NCBI RefSeq assembly: GCF_013408795.1
Contig: NZ_JACCCC010000001.1
Span: forward strand, 5,518,001-5,582,000
Length of the DNA: 64,000 bases
Direction: 5' to 3'
From: Spinactinospora alkalitolerans
Lineage (GTDB): Bacteria > Actinomycetota > Actinomycetes > Streptosporangiales > Streptosporangiaceae
A program made the position numbers and the translations under genes. A model generated the notes under the pieces. That model had not been told where the DNA came from and searched no databases. It saw only the letters and a list, made by a program, of their open reading frames with translations. Numbering within the stretch: position 1 is the first letter of the stretch; each line of letters opens with the position of its first letter. Shown here in pieces: positions 25,997-34,900 of the stretch.

Positions 25997-26130
25997 CTTC
26001 GGCCCGATAGTCCCACCGGGCCGAAGGTCTCGTCCGCCTGAGAGGTTCGAGGCTCGTGTGACCGGGCTATCACCTGCACTGACAGGGGCCGGTCTGTCGA
26101 TCACACGAATTGGGGACTACTCCCCTTCGA
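25997..26130 (-). promoter_or_regulatory. yybP-ykoY manganese riboswitch with terminator-type expression platform
   Basis: On the minus strand the element starts CGAAGGGGAGTAG, the family 5' signature, and the aptamer closes with GACGAGACCTTCG. The ends pair as P1 (CGAAGG with CCTTCG). The CCTTCG strand also belongs to a competing 10-bp hairpin (arms CTTCGGCCCG and CGGGCCGAAG, 25997-26026), followed 10-15 nt later by CCTTTTG. Ligand-bound P1 would block this hairpin, giving an ON switch for the Mn exporter at 25349. Assignment rests on motif recognition and gene context, not a covariance search. Confidence 0.85.
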
Positions 26131-26331
26131 CGCGTCCGACTTTAGCAAAAAATCCAGAGAGCGCAATTCATTGATTAACCGATGAAATGCCGCAGAGATT
26201 CCGAATAAACGAGTTCGGCGCGCCTAAGAAAATGCGGAGGAACACCGAAAAGGGGGTCCGGACCGGTGACGGGGGCCGGGGGCCGTGGTCACAGTTCTTT
26301 CGTTCGCCCCTGGTGACCTGGGCAGGCTGCC

Positions 26332-26351
26332 GTCAGCGCCGGCGCGCTGAC
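26332..26351 (-). terminator. Hairpin downstream of murB
   Basis: GTCAGCGC and GCGCTGAC pair perfectly over 8 bp with a 4-nt loop, 70 nt after the murB stop. It is the only clear candidate terminator in the 292-nt gap between murB and the riboswitch. The rest of that gap (26131-26331) shows no gene. Confidence 0.5.
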
Positions 26352-26422
26352 AGCAGCGCCACCAGGCCCGCACGGGCCCGGCCAAGACCTGGAAACAGTC
26401 CCGGCCTTCTCCCGTCAGCGAC

Positions 26423-27493
26423 CTAGAGGCTGACGCCCACCATGACCGGTTCGTTGACCAGCGTCACGCCGAATGCCTCGGCCACCCCCGCCCGCACCTC
26501 GCGGGCCAGGTCCAGCAGGTCCGCGGCCGTGGCGCCGCCCGTGTTGGTCAGGGCCAGGGTGTGCTTGGTGGAGATGCGCGCCGGGCCCGTTCCGTGGCCC
26601 TTGGCGAAGCCGGCCCGGTCGATCAGCCACGCGGCCGAGGTCTTCACCCTGCCGTCGGCGTCGGGATAGGCCGGCGGTTCGACATCGGGCCCCAGCCGCT
26701 CGGCGACCCGCTTGCGGAACTCGGTGAACTCCGCGGGGCCGAGGACGGGGTTGGTGAAGAACGAGCCGGCGCTGCGGCTGTCGGGGTCGGCCGGGTCGAC
26801 GACCATGCCCTTGCCGCGGCGCAGTTCGAGCACGGCCCGGCGGGCGTCGGCCAGCGGCACCCGGTCGCCGACCTCGACGCCGAGCCTCCCGGCGAGTTCG
26901 GCGTAGCGCACGGGGCGGCTGAGGTCGGAGCGGGTCAGCTCGAACACGACCTCGCACACCACGTAGCGGTCGCCGCCCTTGAAGGCGCTGTCGCGGTAGG
27001 CGAAGCCGCAGTCGGCGTTGCCCAGCGTGCGGCGCTCGCCGCGCTCGCGGTCGTAGACCAGGACCTCGGTGACGGTCTGGCCGACCTCCTGGCCGTAGGC
27101 GCCGACGTTCTGGATCGGGGTGGAGCCCACCCGGCCGGGGATCCCGGACAGGCACTCGATCCCGCTCAGGCCGTCGGCGACGCAGCGCTCGACCAGCGGC
27201 TCCCACTCCACTCCGGCCTCGGCGCGGACCGCCACGGCGCCGTCGGCGCGGGGCTCCGGCACGACGCCCTGGGAGTCGACGTGCACGACCGTGCCGGGGA
27301 ACCCCGCATCGCCGATGACGAGGTTGCTGCCGCCGCCCAGGATCAGCAGCGGCTCCCCCGCGGCGTCGGCCGCGGTCACCGCGGCGACCAGTTCGTCGGT
27401 GGTGCGGGCGGTGGCGAACGTCGCGGCGGGACCGCCGAGCCCCAGTGTGGTGTAGTCGGCCAGCGAGACGTTGCGGACGGGAACAGCGGACAC
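26423..27493 (-). CDS. murB: UDP-N-acetylenolpyruvoylglucosamine reductase
   Basis: The 356-aa FAD enzyme makes UDP-MurNAc in peptidoglycan synthesis. FAD-binding motifs are GGGSNLVIGDAGF and GIPGRVGSTPIQNVGAYGQE. The catalytic Ser is in AGSFFTNPVL and the catalytic Glu in the C-terminal NEPVMVG. The tyrosine loop (FAYRDSAFKG) marks type I MurB. The start is MSAVPVRNVSLADYTTLG. It lies downstream of the two hot-dog genes in the rpmG-hadAB-murB arrangement common in actinomycetes. Confidence 0.95.
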   Translation of the reverse strand: MSAVPVRNVSLADYTTLGLGGPAATFATARTTDELVAAVTAADAAGEPLLILGGGSNLVIGDAGFPGTVVHVDSQGVVPEPRADGAVAVRAEAGVEWEPLVERCVADGLSGIECLSGIPGRVGSTPIQNVGAYGQEVGQTVTEVLVYDRERGERRTLGNADCGFAYRDSAFKGGDRYVVCEVVFELTRSDLSRPVRYAELAGRLGVEVGDRVPLADARRAVLELRRGKGMVVDPADPDSRSAGSFFTNPVLGPAEFTEFRKRVAERLGPDVEPPAYPDADGRVKTSAAWLIDRAGFAKGHGTGPARISTKHTLALTNTGGATAADLLDLAREVRAGVAEAFGVTLVNEPVMVGVSL

Positions 27494-27595
27494 GGCGTTA
27501 CCTCTGGTCGGACGGGAGACAGGGGGCCGCGGCCGTCCGGAGGGCGCCGACGGATCGCCGGCGGCCGCGTCCGGAGAGACCGGCGGCGGGGACGG

Positions 27596-28024
27596 TCAGG
27601 CCAGCCGGACGACGGCGCTGGAGCGGGCCAGGACCTTGGCGCCGCCCGAGCGGGCGGTGATGGCGACCACGACCTGGTTGTCGTCGCGCTTCTCGGAGAC
27701 GGCGCCGCTCACCACGATCTCGGCGCCGTTGTCGTCGTCGGGCACCACGACGGGCGCGGAGAAGCGCACCCCGTACTCCACGACCGCGCCGGGGTCGCCC
27801 ACCCAGTCGGTGACGAGCCGGCCGGCCTCCGCCATCGTGAACATGCCGTGCGCGATGACGTCGGGCAGGCCGACGGACTTGGCGACGCGCTCGTTCCAGT
27901 GGATCTCGTTGAAGTCGCCGGAGGCCCCGGCGTAGCGGACGAGGTCGAGGCGGCGGACCGGGTAGGTCTGCTCGGGCAGCTCGGTGCCCACCTCGACGTC
28001 GGCGTAACGGACGTTGGCGGTCAT
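27596..28024 (-). CDS. MaoC-like (R)-hydratase/dehydratase, HadB type
   Basis: The 142-aa hot-dog protein carries the catalytic hydratase motif GDFNEIHWN with the Asp and His of the MaoC/HadB active site, followed by AHGMFTMAEAG. It is probably the catalytic partner of the HadA-like protein encoded 19 nt upstream, dehydrating 3-hydroxyacyl-ACP/CoA. In mycobacteria the HadAB complex serves FAS-II. Here the exact substrate is not evident. Confidence 0.88.
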   Translation of the reverse strand: MTANVRYADVEVGTELPEQTYPVRRLDLVRYAGASGDFNEIHWNERVAKSVGLPDVIAHGMFTMAEAGRLVTDWVGDPGAVVEYGVRFSAPVVVPDDDNGAEIVVSGAVSEKRDDNQVVVAITARSGGAKVLARSSAVVRLA

Positions 28025-28043
28025 TCGGACGCTCCCCGCTTCC

Positions 28044-28505
28044 CTACTTCTCGGCCTTCTCGGCGCCGCCGCGCACCACGAGCATGTTGACGGCGGTGAC
28101 GACGTGCTCCCCCTCGACGGTGGAGACGTCGCTCTCCAGCGTCAGCATCTCGCTGCGCCCCAGGGCCCTGATCTGGGAGATCCTGGTCACCGCCGTGACG
28201 ACGTCGCCGGCCTGCAGCGGGCGGCTGTAGCGGAAGCTCTGGTCGCCGTGCACGACCATCGAGAAGTCCAGGCGCAGCTCGGGGTCGACGACGGCCTGGT
28301 GCATGCCCTCCGTGCCCACGATGACGGGGAACGTGGGCGGCGCGATGACGTCGGTGTAGCCCGCGGCCTTGGCCGCGGCGGTGTCCCGGTAGACGGGGTT
28401 GGGGTCGCGGATCGCGTCGGCGAACTCCCGGATCTTGCCCCGGGTCACCTCGTAGGGCTCGGGGGACTCGTACACCCGCCCCAGCAGGTCGTGGTTGATC
28501 GCCAT
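28044..28505 (-). CDS. HadA-like hot-dog protein (UPF0336 family)
   Basis: The 153-aa FAS1-like/MaoC-related subunit begins MAINHDLLGRVYESPEPYEV. At the place of the hydratase motif it has AIRDPNPVYRD, without the catalytic Asp/His pair, as expected for the non-catalytic HadA-type partner. ATG at 28505 has GAGGGAG upstream. It overlaps in function with the HadB-type gene downstream, and the pair probably forms a heterodimer. Its 5' UTR region is occupied by family B repeat copy B3. Confidence 0.88.
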   Translation of the reverse strand: MAINHDLLGRVYESPEPYEVTRGKIREFADAIRDPNPVYRDTAAAKAAGYTDVIAPPTFPVIVGTEGMHQAVVDPELRLDFSMVVHGDQSFRYSRPLQAGDVVTAVTRISQIRALGRSEMLTLESDVSTVEGEHVVTAVNMLVVRGGAEKAEK

Positions 28506-28520
28506 GGACTCCCTCTCATC

Positions 28521-28647
28521 GATGTCTGAGATCGGGCTCACACAGGGGGTCGGCCGTCGCGGTGCGCGCAAGCCACCGGCGGCACGGTGGATCCGAGCCC
28601 TGAAAGCCCCGCCTCGCCCCGCGGACCCGTCGGTCGGACATCAGTCG
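28521..28647. repeat. Family B 127-nt interspersed repeat, copy B3
   Basis: It begins GATGTCTGAGATCGGGCTCA and ends TCGGTCGGACATCAG, so the ends form an imperfect inverted repeat (GATGTCTGA with TCGGACATC). Its interior shares GTCGCGGTGCGCGCA, CCGGCGGCAC and TCCGAGCCCTG with the copies at 41008-41133 and 51736-51862, which lie in the opposite orientation. It lies 15 nt upstream of the hadA-like start codon. This copy is the most diverged. Confidence 0.65.
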
Positions 28648-28695
28648 GCTCCGTTGTCCCGCCACGCCGGGCCGCTCGACGGACCCTCACACAGT

Positions 28696-28732
28696 AATAG
28701 CCCAGCGAGCGGGAAGCGCTCACTGGGCTATT
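28696..28732 (-). terminator. Terminator after rpmG
   Basis: A 10-bp AATAGCCCAG/CTGGGCTATT stem and an inner 5-bp GAGCG/CGCTC stem are separated by one mismatch. The hairpin begins about 76 nt downstream of the rpmG stop. It isolates rpmG from the hadAB-murB unit. Confidence 0.75.
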
Positions 28733-28808
28733 CGCGCGGGCCGTGCGGCCCCGTGGTCCGTCGCCGCGCCGCGGCCGCCGCCGGTGTTCGCCCGAGGGGC
28801 GAAGGAGA

Positions 28809-28973
28809 CTAGCGGGTCTCCTTGTGGCCCCGGTGGGTGCGGCAGTTCGGGCAGTACTTCTTGATCTCAAGACGGTCGGGCGTGTTCCGACGGTTCTTAC
28901 GCGTGATGTAGTTACGGTGCTTGCACTCCTGGCAGGCCAGGGTGATCTTCGGCCTCACGTCGGTGGCAGCCAC
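28809..28973 (-). CDS. rpmG: 50S ribosomal protein L33, zinc-binding (C+) type
   Basis: The 54-aa protein begins at the GTG at 28973 ([17 protein letters not shown]). It has two CxxC pairs, CQEC and CPNC, the zinc ribbon of C+ L33. Many actinomycetes also carry a zinc-free paralog elsewhere, used in zinc starvation. It lies just downstream of tRNA-Met and tRNA-Thr and ends at the 28696-28732 terminator. Confidence 0.96.
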   Translation of the reverse strand: MAATDVRPKITLACQECKHRNYITRKNRRNTPDRLEIKKYCPNCRTHRGHKETR

Positions 28974-29061
28974 GTTGGAGTGCCTTTCTCGCTGACAACA
29001 TACGAACACTGAAAAAGACCCGCGTTGACCCCTGATGTGGAGCCAGGGGTCGCGCAGGTGG

Positions 29062-29134
29062 TAGCGGAGGCCGGACTTGAACCGACGACACAGCGATTAT
29101 GAGCCGCTTGCTCTACCGACTGAGCTACTCCGCC
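29062..29134 (-). tRNA. tRNA-Met (CAU anticodon), elongator type
   Basis: The 73-nt tRNA has acceptor GGCGGAG/CTCCGCT, including a normal first base pair as a G-T wobble, anticodon loop CTCATAA (CAU) and T-loop GGTTCAAGTCC. Lack of the initiator features (unpaired 1-72, three G-C pairs in the anticodon stem) suggests elongator Met. The 3' CCA is not encoded. Confidence 0.92.
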
Positions 29135-29243
29135 TGGAGCCGGGGTGCCGGACCTCTTCGAGAATACCGGAACCCGTTCAGACCGGCGAATGAGATTTCC
29201 GCCGGTCACCCACCTGAGTGGACCGGACGCCGTCAAGTGGTGG

Positions 29244-29316
29244 AGCCCCTTTACGGAATCGAACCGTAGACCTTCTCCTTACCATGGAGACGCTCTGCCG
29301 ACTGAGCTAAAGGGGC
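29244..29316 (-). tRNA. tRNA-Thr (GGU anticodon)
   Basis: The 73-nt tRNA has acceptor GCCCCTT/AAGGGGC, anticodon loop ATGGTAA (GGU) and T-loop GGTTCGATTCC. It is the first gene of the tRNA-Thr/tRNA-Met/rpmG cluster. Confidence 0.95.
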
Positions 29317-29367
29317 ACGCTCCTGCGGCTTCTCCCCTTCCGGGGTTCCGCCCTTCGCGTGTTCATG

Positions 29368-29398
29368 ACTATACAGGCCTCCGGGGGTGCACTGCCAA
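29368..29398 (-). promoter_or_regulatory. Promoter of tRNA-Thr (and likely tRNA-Met, rpmG)
   Basis: A strong -10 TATAGT (29368-29373) lies 52 nt before the mature tRNA 5' end, with a TTGGCA-like -35 (29393-29398) at 19-nt spacing. The spacer is slightly long. Confidence 0.5.
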
Positions 29399-29437
29399 AT
29401 CGAACGGCGGCCCGGGCGGACACGACCCGGGAACCCT

Positions 29438-31519
29438 TCAATCCGCGACCCAGACGTTGGACATCGCGTCGCGCTGGATCATGCGGATCCGCGCCGGCAG
29501 GCCCAGCCGCCGCAGCGCGTCGGGCAGCCGGGTGTCGTGGGTGAACACGATGAGCTGGCGGTGCCGGCCGACCTCGGCGAGCACGGCCGACAGCCCCTCC
29601 ACGGTCTCGGTGTCCATGGCCTGCACCGGATCGTCCAGGACCAGGAATCCGAAGGGATTGCCCGTGGCCAGGGTGCGCGGCAGGCAGATGGACAGCGCGA
29701 GCGCCTGGAACTCGCCCTGGCTGAGCAGCCCGGGCGCGTTGCCCGCGCCGTCGGCGCCGTCGACGCTGACGTCCACGGCCACCCGCCGCTGCGCGCCCCG
29801 GCCGACCAGCCGCAGGGCCTCCAGGTCGATGTGGCGTTCCTGACGCAGCCGCTGCCAGACCTTCTCCGCCTGGGAGGCCAGCGGGCGCAGCCGCTCCGCC
29901 CGGATCTCGCGGGCCAGCCCGGTGAACCAGTTCAGGGCCTGCTCGGCCGGGCGCAGGGTCTCGCGGGCGCGCACGGCCTGCCTGGCGTCCTCGACCCACG
30001 CGCCCACCTGCTCGGCGAGCTCCGCCCAGCCGTCCGTGGGATCGGCGAGCCGTTCGGTTGCGGCCTTGCGGGCCGCGATCGCGGTGGAGCGCAGTCGGCG
30101 GCCCACGTTCTCGATGTGGTCGGCGAGCTCGGTCGGGTCGGCCAGGTCCGAACCGGCGGCCCACTGCTCCCAGATCCGGCCGAGGTCGCTGTCGGGCGGG
30201 AGCCAGGAGGGCGGCGGCGCCATCAGGAACCGGGCCTGGTCCCTGGCGTTCTCGGCGCGGTCGTAGGCCGCCGCCGCGCTCGCGGCCACCGGCTCCAGCG
30301 CGGCGATCTCGGTGCGGGCGCGCCGCGCCCAGTCGGCCCCGAAGGCGTTCTCGGTCCCGCAGGCCGGGCAGGTGGACTCGGCCGGGTGGCGCTCGTGGTG
30401 CGCCATGGCCTGGCGCAGCAGTTCGACGACGCTGCGCGCCCGCGCGCCCTTGGTGCCCGAGGCCATCGCGATCTCCATGGCGGCGCCGCGCAGCTCGTTG
30501 ACGACGTCGGCCATGAGCGCGCGCTCGGGGACGGCGAGCCGCCGCAGCCGGCGCAGGACGACCTGCTGGGCCGGGTCGGCGGGCCCGTCGTCGGCGGCGA
30601 TGACGGCGAGCCGGTCGAGGTCGATGGAGGGGGCCTGCAGGATCTCCAGGGCGCGCCCGGCCCGCGGGTCGTCCCCGGCGCGCAACTGCTCGACGAGGTA
30701 GGGCAGGTCGCGGCTCGGGCGGCGCTCCTGCTTGGCCAGCCGGTCGCAGGCGCGGGCCAGCCTGCGCTCGGCCTCGGCCAGGTCGGTGAGGCCGAGCAGG
30801 GCGGTGAGCGTGTCGTAGAGCTCGGCCGCCCGGCCGGTGACGGTGCGCCCCAGCTCGTCGTAGGAGAGGAAGGGGCGGTAGCGCACGAGCTCCTCGCCCC
30901 ACCCCAGGTTGGCCAGCGAACCGGTCTCGCCGGAGGGCAGCTCCACCCGGCCCCGCGCCGAGCGCACGCTGTCGCCGGTCCAGGAGCGGGTGACGCGGGC
31001 GGTGTCGGTCTCACCGGAGAGCTGGAGTTCGACGGTGATCTCGGTGCGGTCGTCGAAGTGCAGGTTGCGCCATCCGTCGCGCCACGCCGTGGGCATGGCG
31101 TCCCAGCGCAGGTTGCGGCCGGTGAGCGCGGCCTCGACGGCCTCGGCGAAGCTGGACTTGCCCGAGCCGTTGCGGCCGACGATGACGGTCAGCCCCGGGC
31201 CCGGCGGGAACTCCAGGGACGCCGCGCGGCCGATGCCGCGGAAGCCCTGCACCTCGACGCGGCTGAGGTAGCAGCGCCGCGGCCGCGGGGCGGCGGGCGC
31301 CGGCTCGGCCGGCAGCGGCAGTTCGGGGTCGTCCCCCTGCACGCACACCGCCAGGGCGTCGTCACCGTGCAGGGCCGCGGCGACCCATTGCCGGGCCACC
31401 GGGTCCAGCGGCGAGCGCGCGAGGCGCTCCCACACCGAACCGGTCGGGGCGCTCCCGCCGCGCCGCCGCCGCGGAGCCTCTTCGGCGGACGCTGCGAACG
31501 CCTCATGGGCCGTCGTCAC
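29438..31519 (-). CDS. SbcC/Rad50-like AAA ATPase with a zinc-hook motif
   Basis: The 693-aa ABC-class ATPase has Walker A GRNGSGKSS near residues 115-123, preceded by an extra N-terminal region of about 80 residues. A single CPACG (CxxC) lies near residue 384 in the middle of a helical Ala/Arg/Glu-rich segment, like the Rad50 zinc hook. It is followed by signature LSQGE near residue 596, Walker B FLVLDDPVQAMD near residue 620 and an H-loop FTHD. The GTG start at 31519 has only a weak ribosome-binding site. No nuclease (SbcD/Mre11) is encoded nearby. The gene lies beside the jetC-like gene, separated by repeat R3. Function is unknown; DNA repair or defence is possible. Confidence 0.8.
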   Translation of the reverse strand: MTTAHEAFAASAEEAPRRRRGGSAPTGSVWERLARSPLDPVARQWVAAALHGDDALAVCVQGDDPELPLPAEPAPAAPRPRRCYLSRVEVQGFRGIGRAASLEFPPGPGLTVIVGRNGSGKSSFAEAVEAALTGRNLRWDAMPTAWRDGWRNLHFDDRTEITVELQLSGETDTARVTRSWTGDSVRSARGRVELPSGETGSLANLGWGEELVRYRPFLSYDELGRTVTGRAAELYDTLTALLGLTDLAEAERRLARACDRLAKQERRPSRDLPYLVEQLRAGDDPRAGRALEILQAPSIDLDRLAVIAADDGPADPAQQVVLRRLRRLAVPERALMADVVNELRGAAMEIAMASGTKGARARSVVELLRQAMAHHERHPAESTCPACGTENAFGADWARRARTEIAALEPVAASAAAAYDRAENARDQARFLMAPPPSWLPPDSDLGRIWEQWAAGSDLADPTELADHIENVGRRLRSTAIAARKAATERLADPTDGWAELAEQVGAWVEDARQAVRARETLRPAEQALNWFTGLAREIRAERLRPLASQAEKVWQRLRQERHIDLEALRLVGRGAQRRVAVDVSVDGADGAGNAPGLLSQGEFQALALSICLPRTLATGNPFGFLVLDDPVQAMDTETVEGLSAVLAEVGRHRQLIVFTHDTRLPDALRRLGLPARIRMIQRDAMSNVWVAD

Positions 31520-31729
31520 GTCGTCACCACACCCGCTTCATCGTCGACTTCGCCTCTGAGAGTAGGACAGGTCCGGCCGAACCAGATAGGGCGGCGTCCG
31601 AGATGGGCGGCCGCGGCCCAGGGGGTCGCATGGCCTCCCGCACCCCGGGGTGTCTTGGACCCCGCTCCCTTAGGGTGGCGGAAACCGTGGCCCAGGGGTT
31701 TTAAGGACCGCCCCAGGACGGAGCGGAGC

Positions 31730-31895
31730 CCCGCCTTGGGTGCGCACCGACACCGTGGTCTCGGTCTGGCGCGCAAAGTGGTGGCGTGGGTGGCGCGGCG
31801 CCAGGGCGACCCCTTCATGGGCCTGCGGCCACGCGAGAGGATCGCCCAGTCACCACGGGCTCCGGCCTCGGGCCGAGCTTCAAGACCCCCAATGG
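31730..31895. repeat. Family A interspersed repeat, copy R3 (half element)
   Basis: It contains the spacer module (GCGCACCGACACCGTGG, TGGTGGCGTGGG), one inverted core at 31804-31847 (arms GGGCGAC and ATCGCCC around GGGCCTGCGGCC) and the tail ending CAAGACCCCC. The + core is absent. It ends 12 nt from the jetC stop and fills, with 31520-31729 (no gene seen), the gap to the ATPase gene. Confidence 0.75.
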
Positions 31896-31906
31896 CCGGG
31901 GACGGA

Positions 31907-34900
31907 TCACACCCCCACCAGGCGGCGCCTGGTGCCGTCCCAGGTGAAGTGCAGGGTGGCGATGCCGGGTTCGGCCGGGTCGCGCAGGCATTCGTAGATG
32001 TGCAGGCTCGGGACGCTGGAGAAGCAGCCCCACAGGCGTTCGGAGGTGAGCACGAAGTCGAGGTCGAGTTCGACGAGCAGGCCGAGCAGCCGGCCGTGGG
32101 TGGGCTCGTCGACCTTCGCGAAGGCGTCGTCGAGCAGGATCAGCCTGGGGGCGTGCGGCGCGTGCTCGGCGAGCGCGCCGAACTGGGCCGCCGCGGCGGC
32201 GAACAGCACGAGGTAGGCGATGACGCGCTGCTCGCCCTGGCTGAGCGCGGTGCGGTGGGTGAGGCGGCGCTCGCGCTCCGGGTGCGCGGCGTCGGTGACG
32301 TAGACGCTGAACGCGAACCAGGACCGGTAGTCCAGCGCTGCGCGCAGTTGCGCGCCGCCGGTGGCGGTCGGGTCGAGCCGCCGGATCGCCTCGATGCAGC
32401 GGCGCAGCGCGTCGCGCAGCCGCGTGGTCTCGACGCGGGTCCGGTTCTCGGCCGGGCGGTCCAGCAGCGGTACGACGGCGCTGATGTCCTCGTCGGCGTC
32501 GGGGGCCAGCCGCCAGTCCAGCCGGACGCCGAGCCCCTGCGACGTGGTGACCTCGCCGAACACCTCGTTCATGGTGGAGATGAGCGCGCGGGCCTCGTTG
32601 ATCTGGCGGGACAGGTGCCCGGCGAGCTCGCCGAGGAGGTGGCGCTCGTAGGCCTCCTCCTCGCGCACCGCCGCGGTCTCCTCGGCCTCGGTGATGGCGC
32701 GCCGGAGGCGTTGGGCGTAGGCGGTGATGTCGTGGGAGCCGTCGTCGTCGTGGACGGTGACGCGTTTCACCCCGGCGGGTTCGGTGAGCTCGGTGCGCGC
32801 CCCCGCGGTGTCGCTCGCGGCCAGCAGCCGGTGCAGTTCCTCCCTGCGGCGCAGGATTCCGCTGTTGTCGACGTCGGCCTCCGGGTCGGGGTCCAGCCCG
32901 GTCTCGACCGCGGTGACGAGGGCGTCGAGCGTCTGGACGCGCTTGGCGAGCTCTCCCGCACCGTCCTCGGCGGCTTCGGCGGCGTCGTGGTCGGCGACGG
33001 GTCCCTCGTCGCCGGCGAGCGCGGCGAGGCCGGCGGCGTCGAGCAGGGCGGTGTCGACGCCGCCGTCGGCGTCGGCGAGCATGGCGCGCAGCGCCGCGCC
33101 GACCGCGAGCGCGCGGTGGGCCTGCTCGGCCCGTTCGCGCAGCGCGGTGTCGTGGCGGGTCTCGGCGGCGATCCGGTCGTCGCGGGCGCCGCGTGCCGCG
33201 CGCTCCAGCTCGGGGAGGCCGTCGTCGGCCGCCCGCGCCCTGGCGCGCACCTCGGTGACCGCGGTCTCGATCTGCTCGGGGGCCGCGGCCCGGGCCCGGT
33301 CGGTGAGCTCGGTCTCGCGGCGGACCGTGATCATGTCGCCGATCGCCGCGGTCCCCGCGTCCTCGGCGGCGACCCGGTCGGCGCGCGCCCGCTCCCACTC
33401 CCCTGCGTGCAGCCGGTAATCCTCCAGCAGCCCGGCGAGGACTTCGAGGTCCCGGTGGGCCGCCGCGATCCGCACGCGCAGCAGGCCCAGGGCGGTGCGG
33501 ACGGCTGCGAGCTCCTCCCGCCCGGTGGGCAGCGCGTGCTCCTGCGCGGGGCCGGTGAGGTCGGCCCGCAGCTCCAGGGTGGTGGCGCGGGCGGTTTCGG
33601 CGGCGCGCCGGGCCGCGGCGTGGTCGCGGTTGGCCGCGGCCAGCCATTCACGCGCATTGTCCAGGGCGGCCCAGGCCGCGATGAGGCCGGCGGCGGAGGG
33701 CACGGACCGGGCGATGCCGACCAGGGTCTCGTGCCGGCGTTCGATGTCGCCGCGCCGCTCGCCCGCCTCGGCGAGCAGGGCCTCGGCGATGGCGATGCGG
33801 CGGTCGATCTTGGCGCGGTGGCGTTCGCGGGTCTCGGCGCGGGCGGCCTCGCCGATGTACTCGGGAGCGGCCTTGCGGTGCGAACCGCTCGCGACGCCGA
33901 GGCGCCACCTGCCGTCGAGGCCGACCGAGCTCTCGGCGGGACGGGTGGTCCCGCCGCCGTGGAGCCGGGCCCCGGGTTCCTCGCCGGTGCGGGGCGGCTC
34001 CCCTGTGTGGGAGGGCTCCAGCCGGACCGAGGTGAGCAGGGCCGTCACGGCGCCGGAGTCGATCCCCGAGCCGGGCGGTCCGACCGGCTTGAGGACGTCG
34101 AGCAGGGTGCGGCCGCCGACGGGTTCGCCGGGGCTCAGCAGGAGGTCTCGGGTGGCGGGGTCGATGACGGCGCCGTCGGCCGTGAGCCACCCCGACAGCA
34201 GGCCGCCGGCCTCCAGCGCGGCTTCGAGGCCGGCGCGTTCGGCGGCGCCGAGGCCGTCGGCGAAGTCGACGGCGAGGTAGAACGGCGCGCCCGCCGCGGG
34301 GTCGCGCGGCGCGGTGGCCCACGGCTGCGGCGGGGCCGCGACGTGGTCGATGCCGCCGGCCTTGCGCTCGGAGAGCTCGTCGAGTTCGGCGGCGAGCTCG
34401 CGCTCCTCGCCGAGCGCGGTGTCGCGCCGGGCGCGCAGCTCCTCCAGCAGGGGGTCGACGACGGCGTGGGCGTCGCGGACGATCTCCGCGGGGGTCTCGG
34501 CGTCGACGACCCGCAGCGCGTCGTCCAGCGGAAGTTCGACGCGCTGCTCCAGCGCGTCGAGGGGGTCGGCGAGGTCCTCGGTCGGTGCGGCGGAGCGCAG
34601 CGAGCCGCACCATTCGCGGACCCGGGCGGCGTAGTCGGCGCTGGCCGCCCGGACCGCCTCGATGGCGGTGCGCTCGCGCTCGCGGGCGCGTTCGACGTGG
34701 CCGTCGCCCCACTCGGCCTCGTCGGCGAGTGCGGTCTCGCGGCGCTCGGCCGCTTCGAGCGCGAGGGCGCGGCCGTGGAGCGCCTCGACGGTGTGCTCGC
34801 GCTCGGCGGCCCGGTCGTCGGCGTGGCCGAGCCGGTCGTGCAGTCCGGCGAGCCGGGAGCGCAGGGCGGCGAGGTCGACGCCGGACACGGGTTCGCGCTC

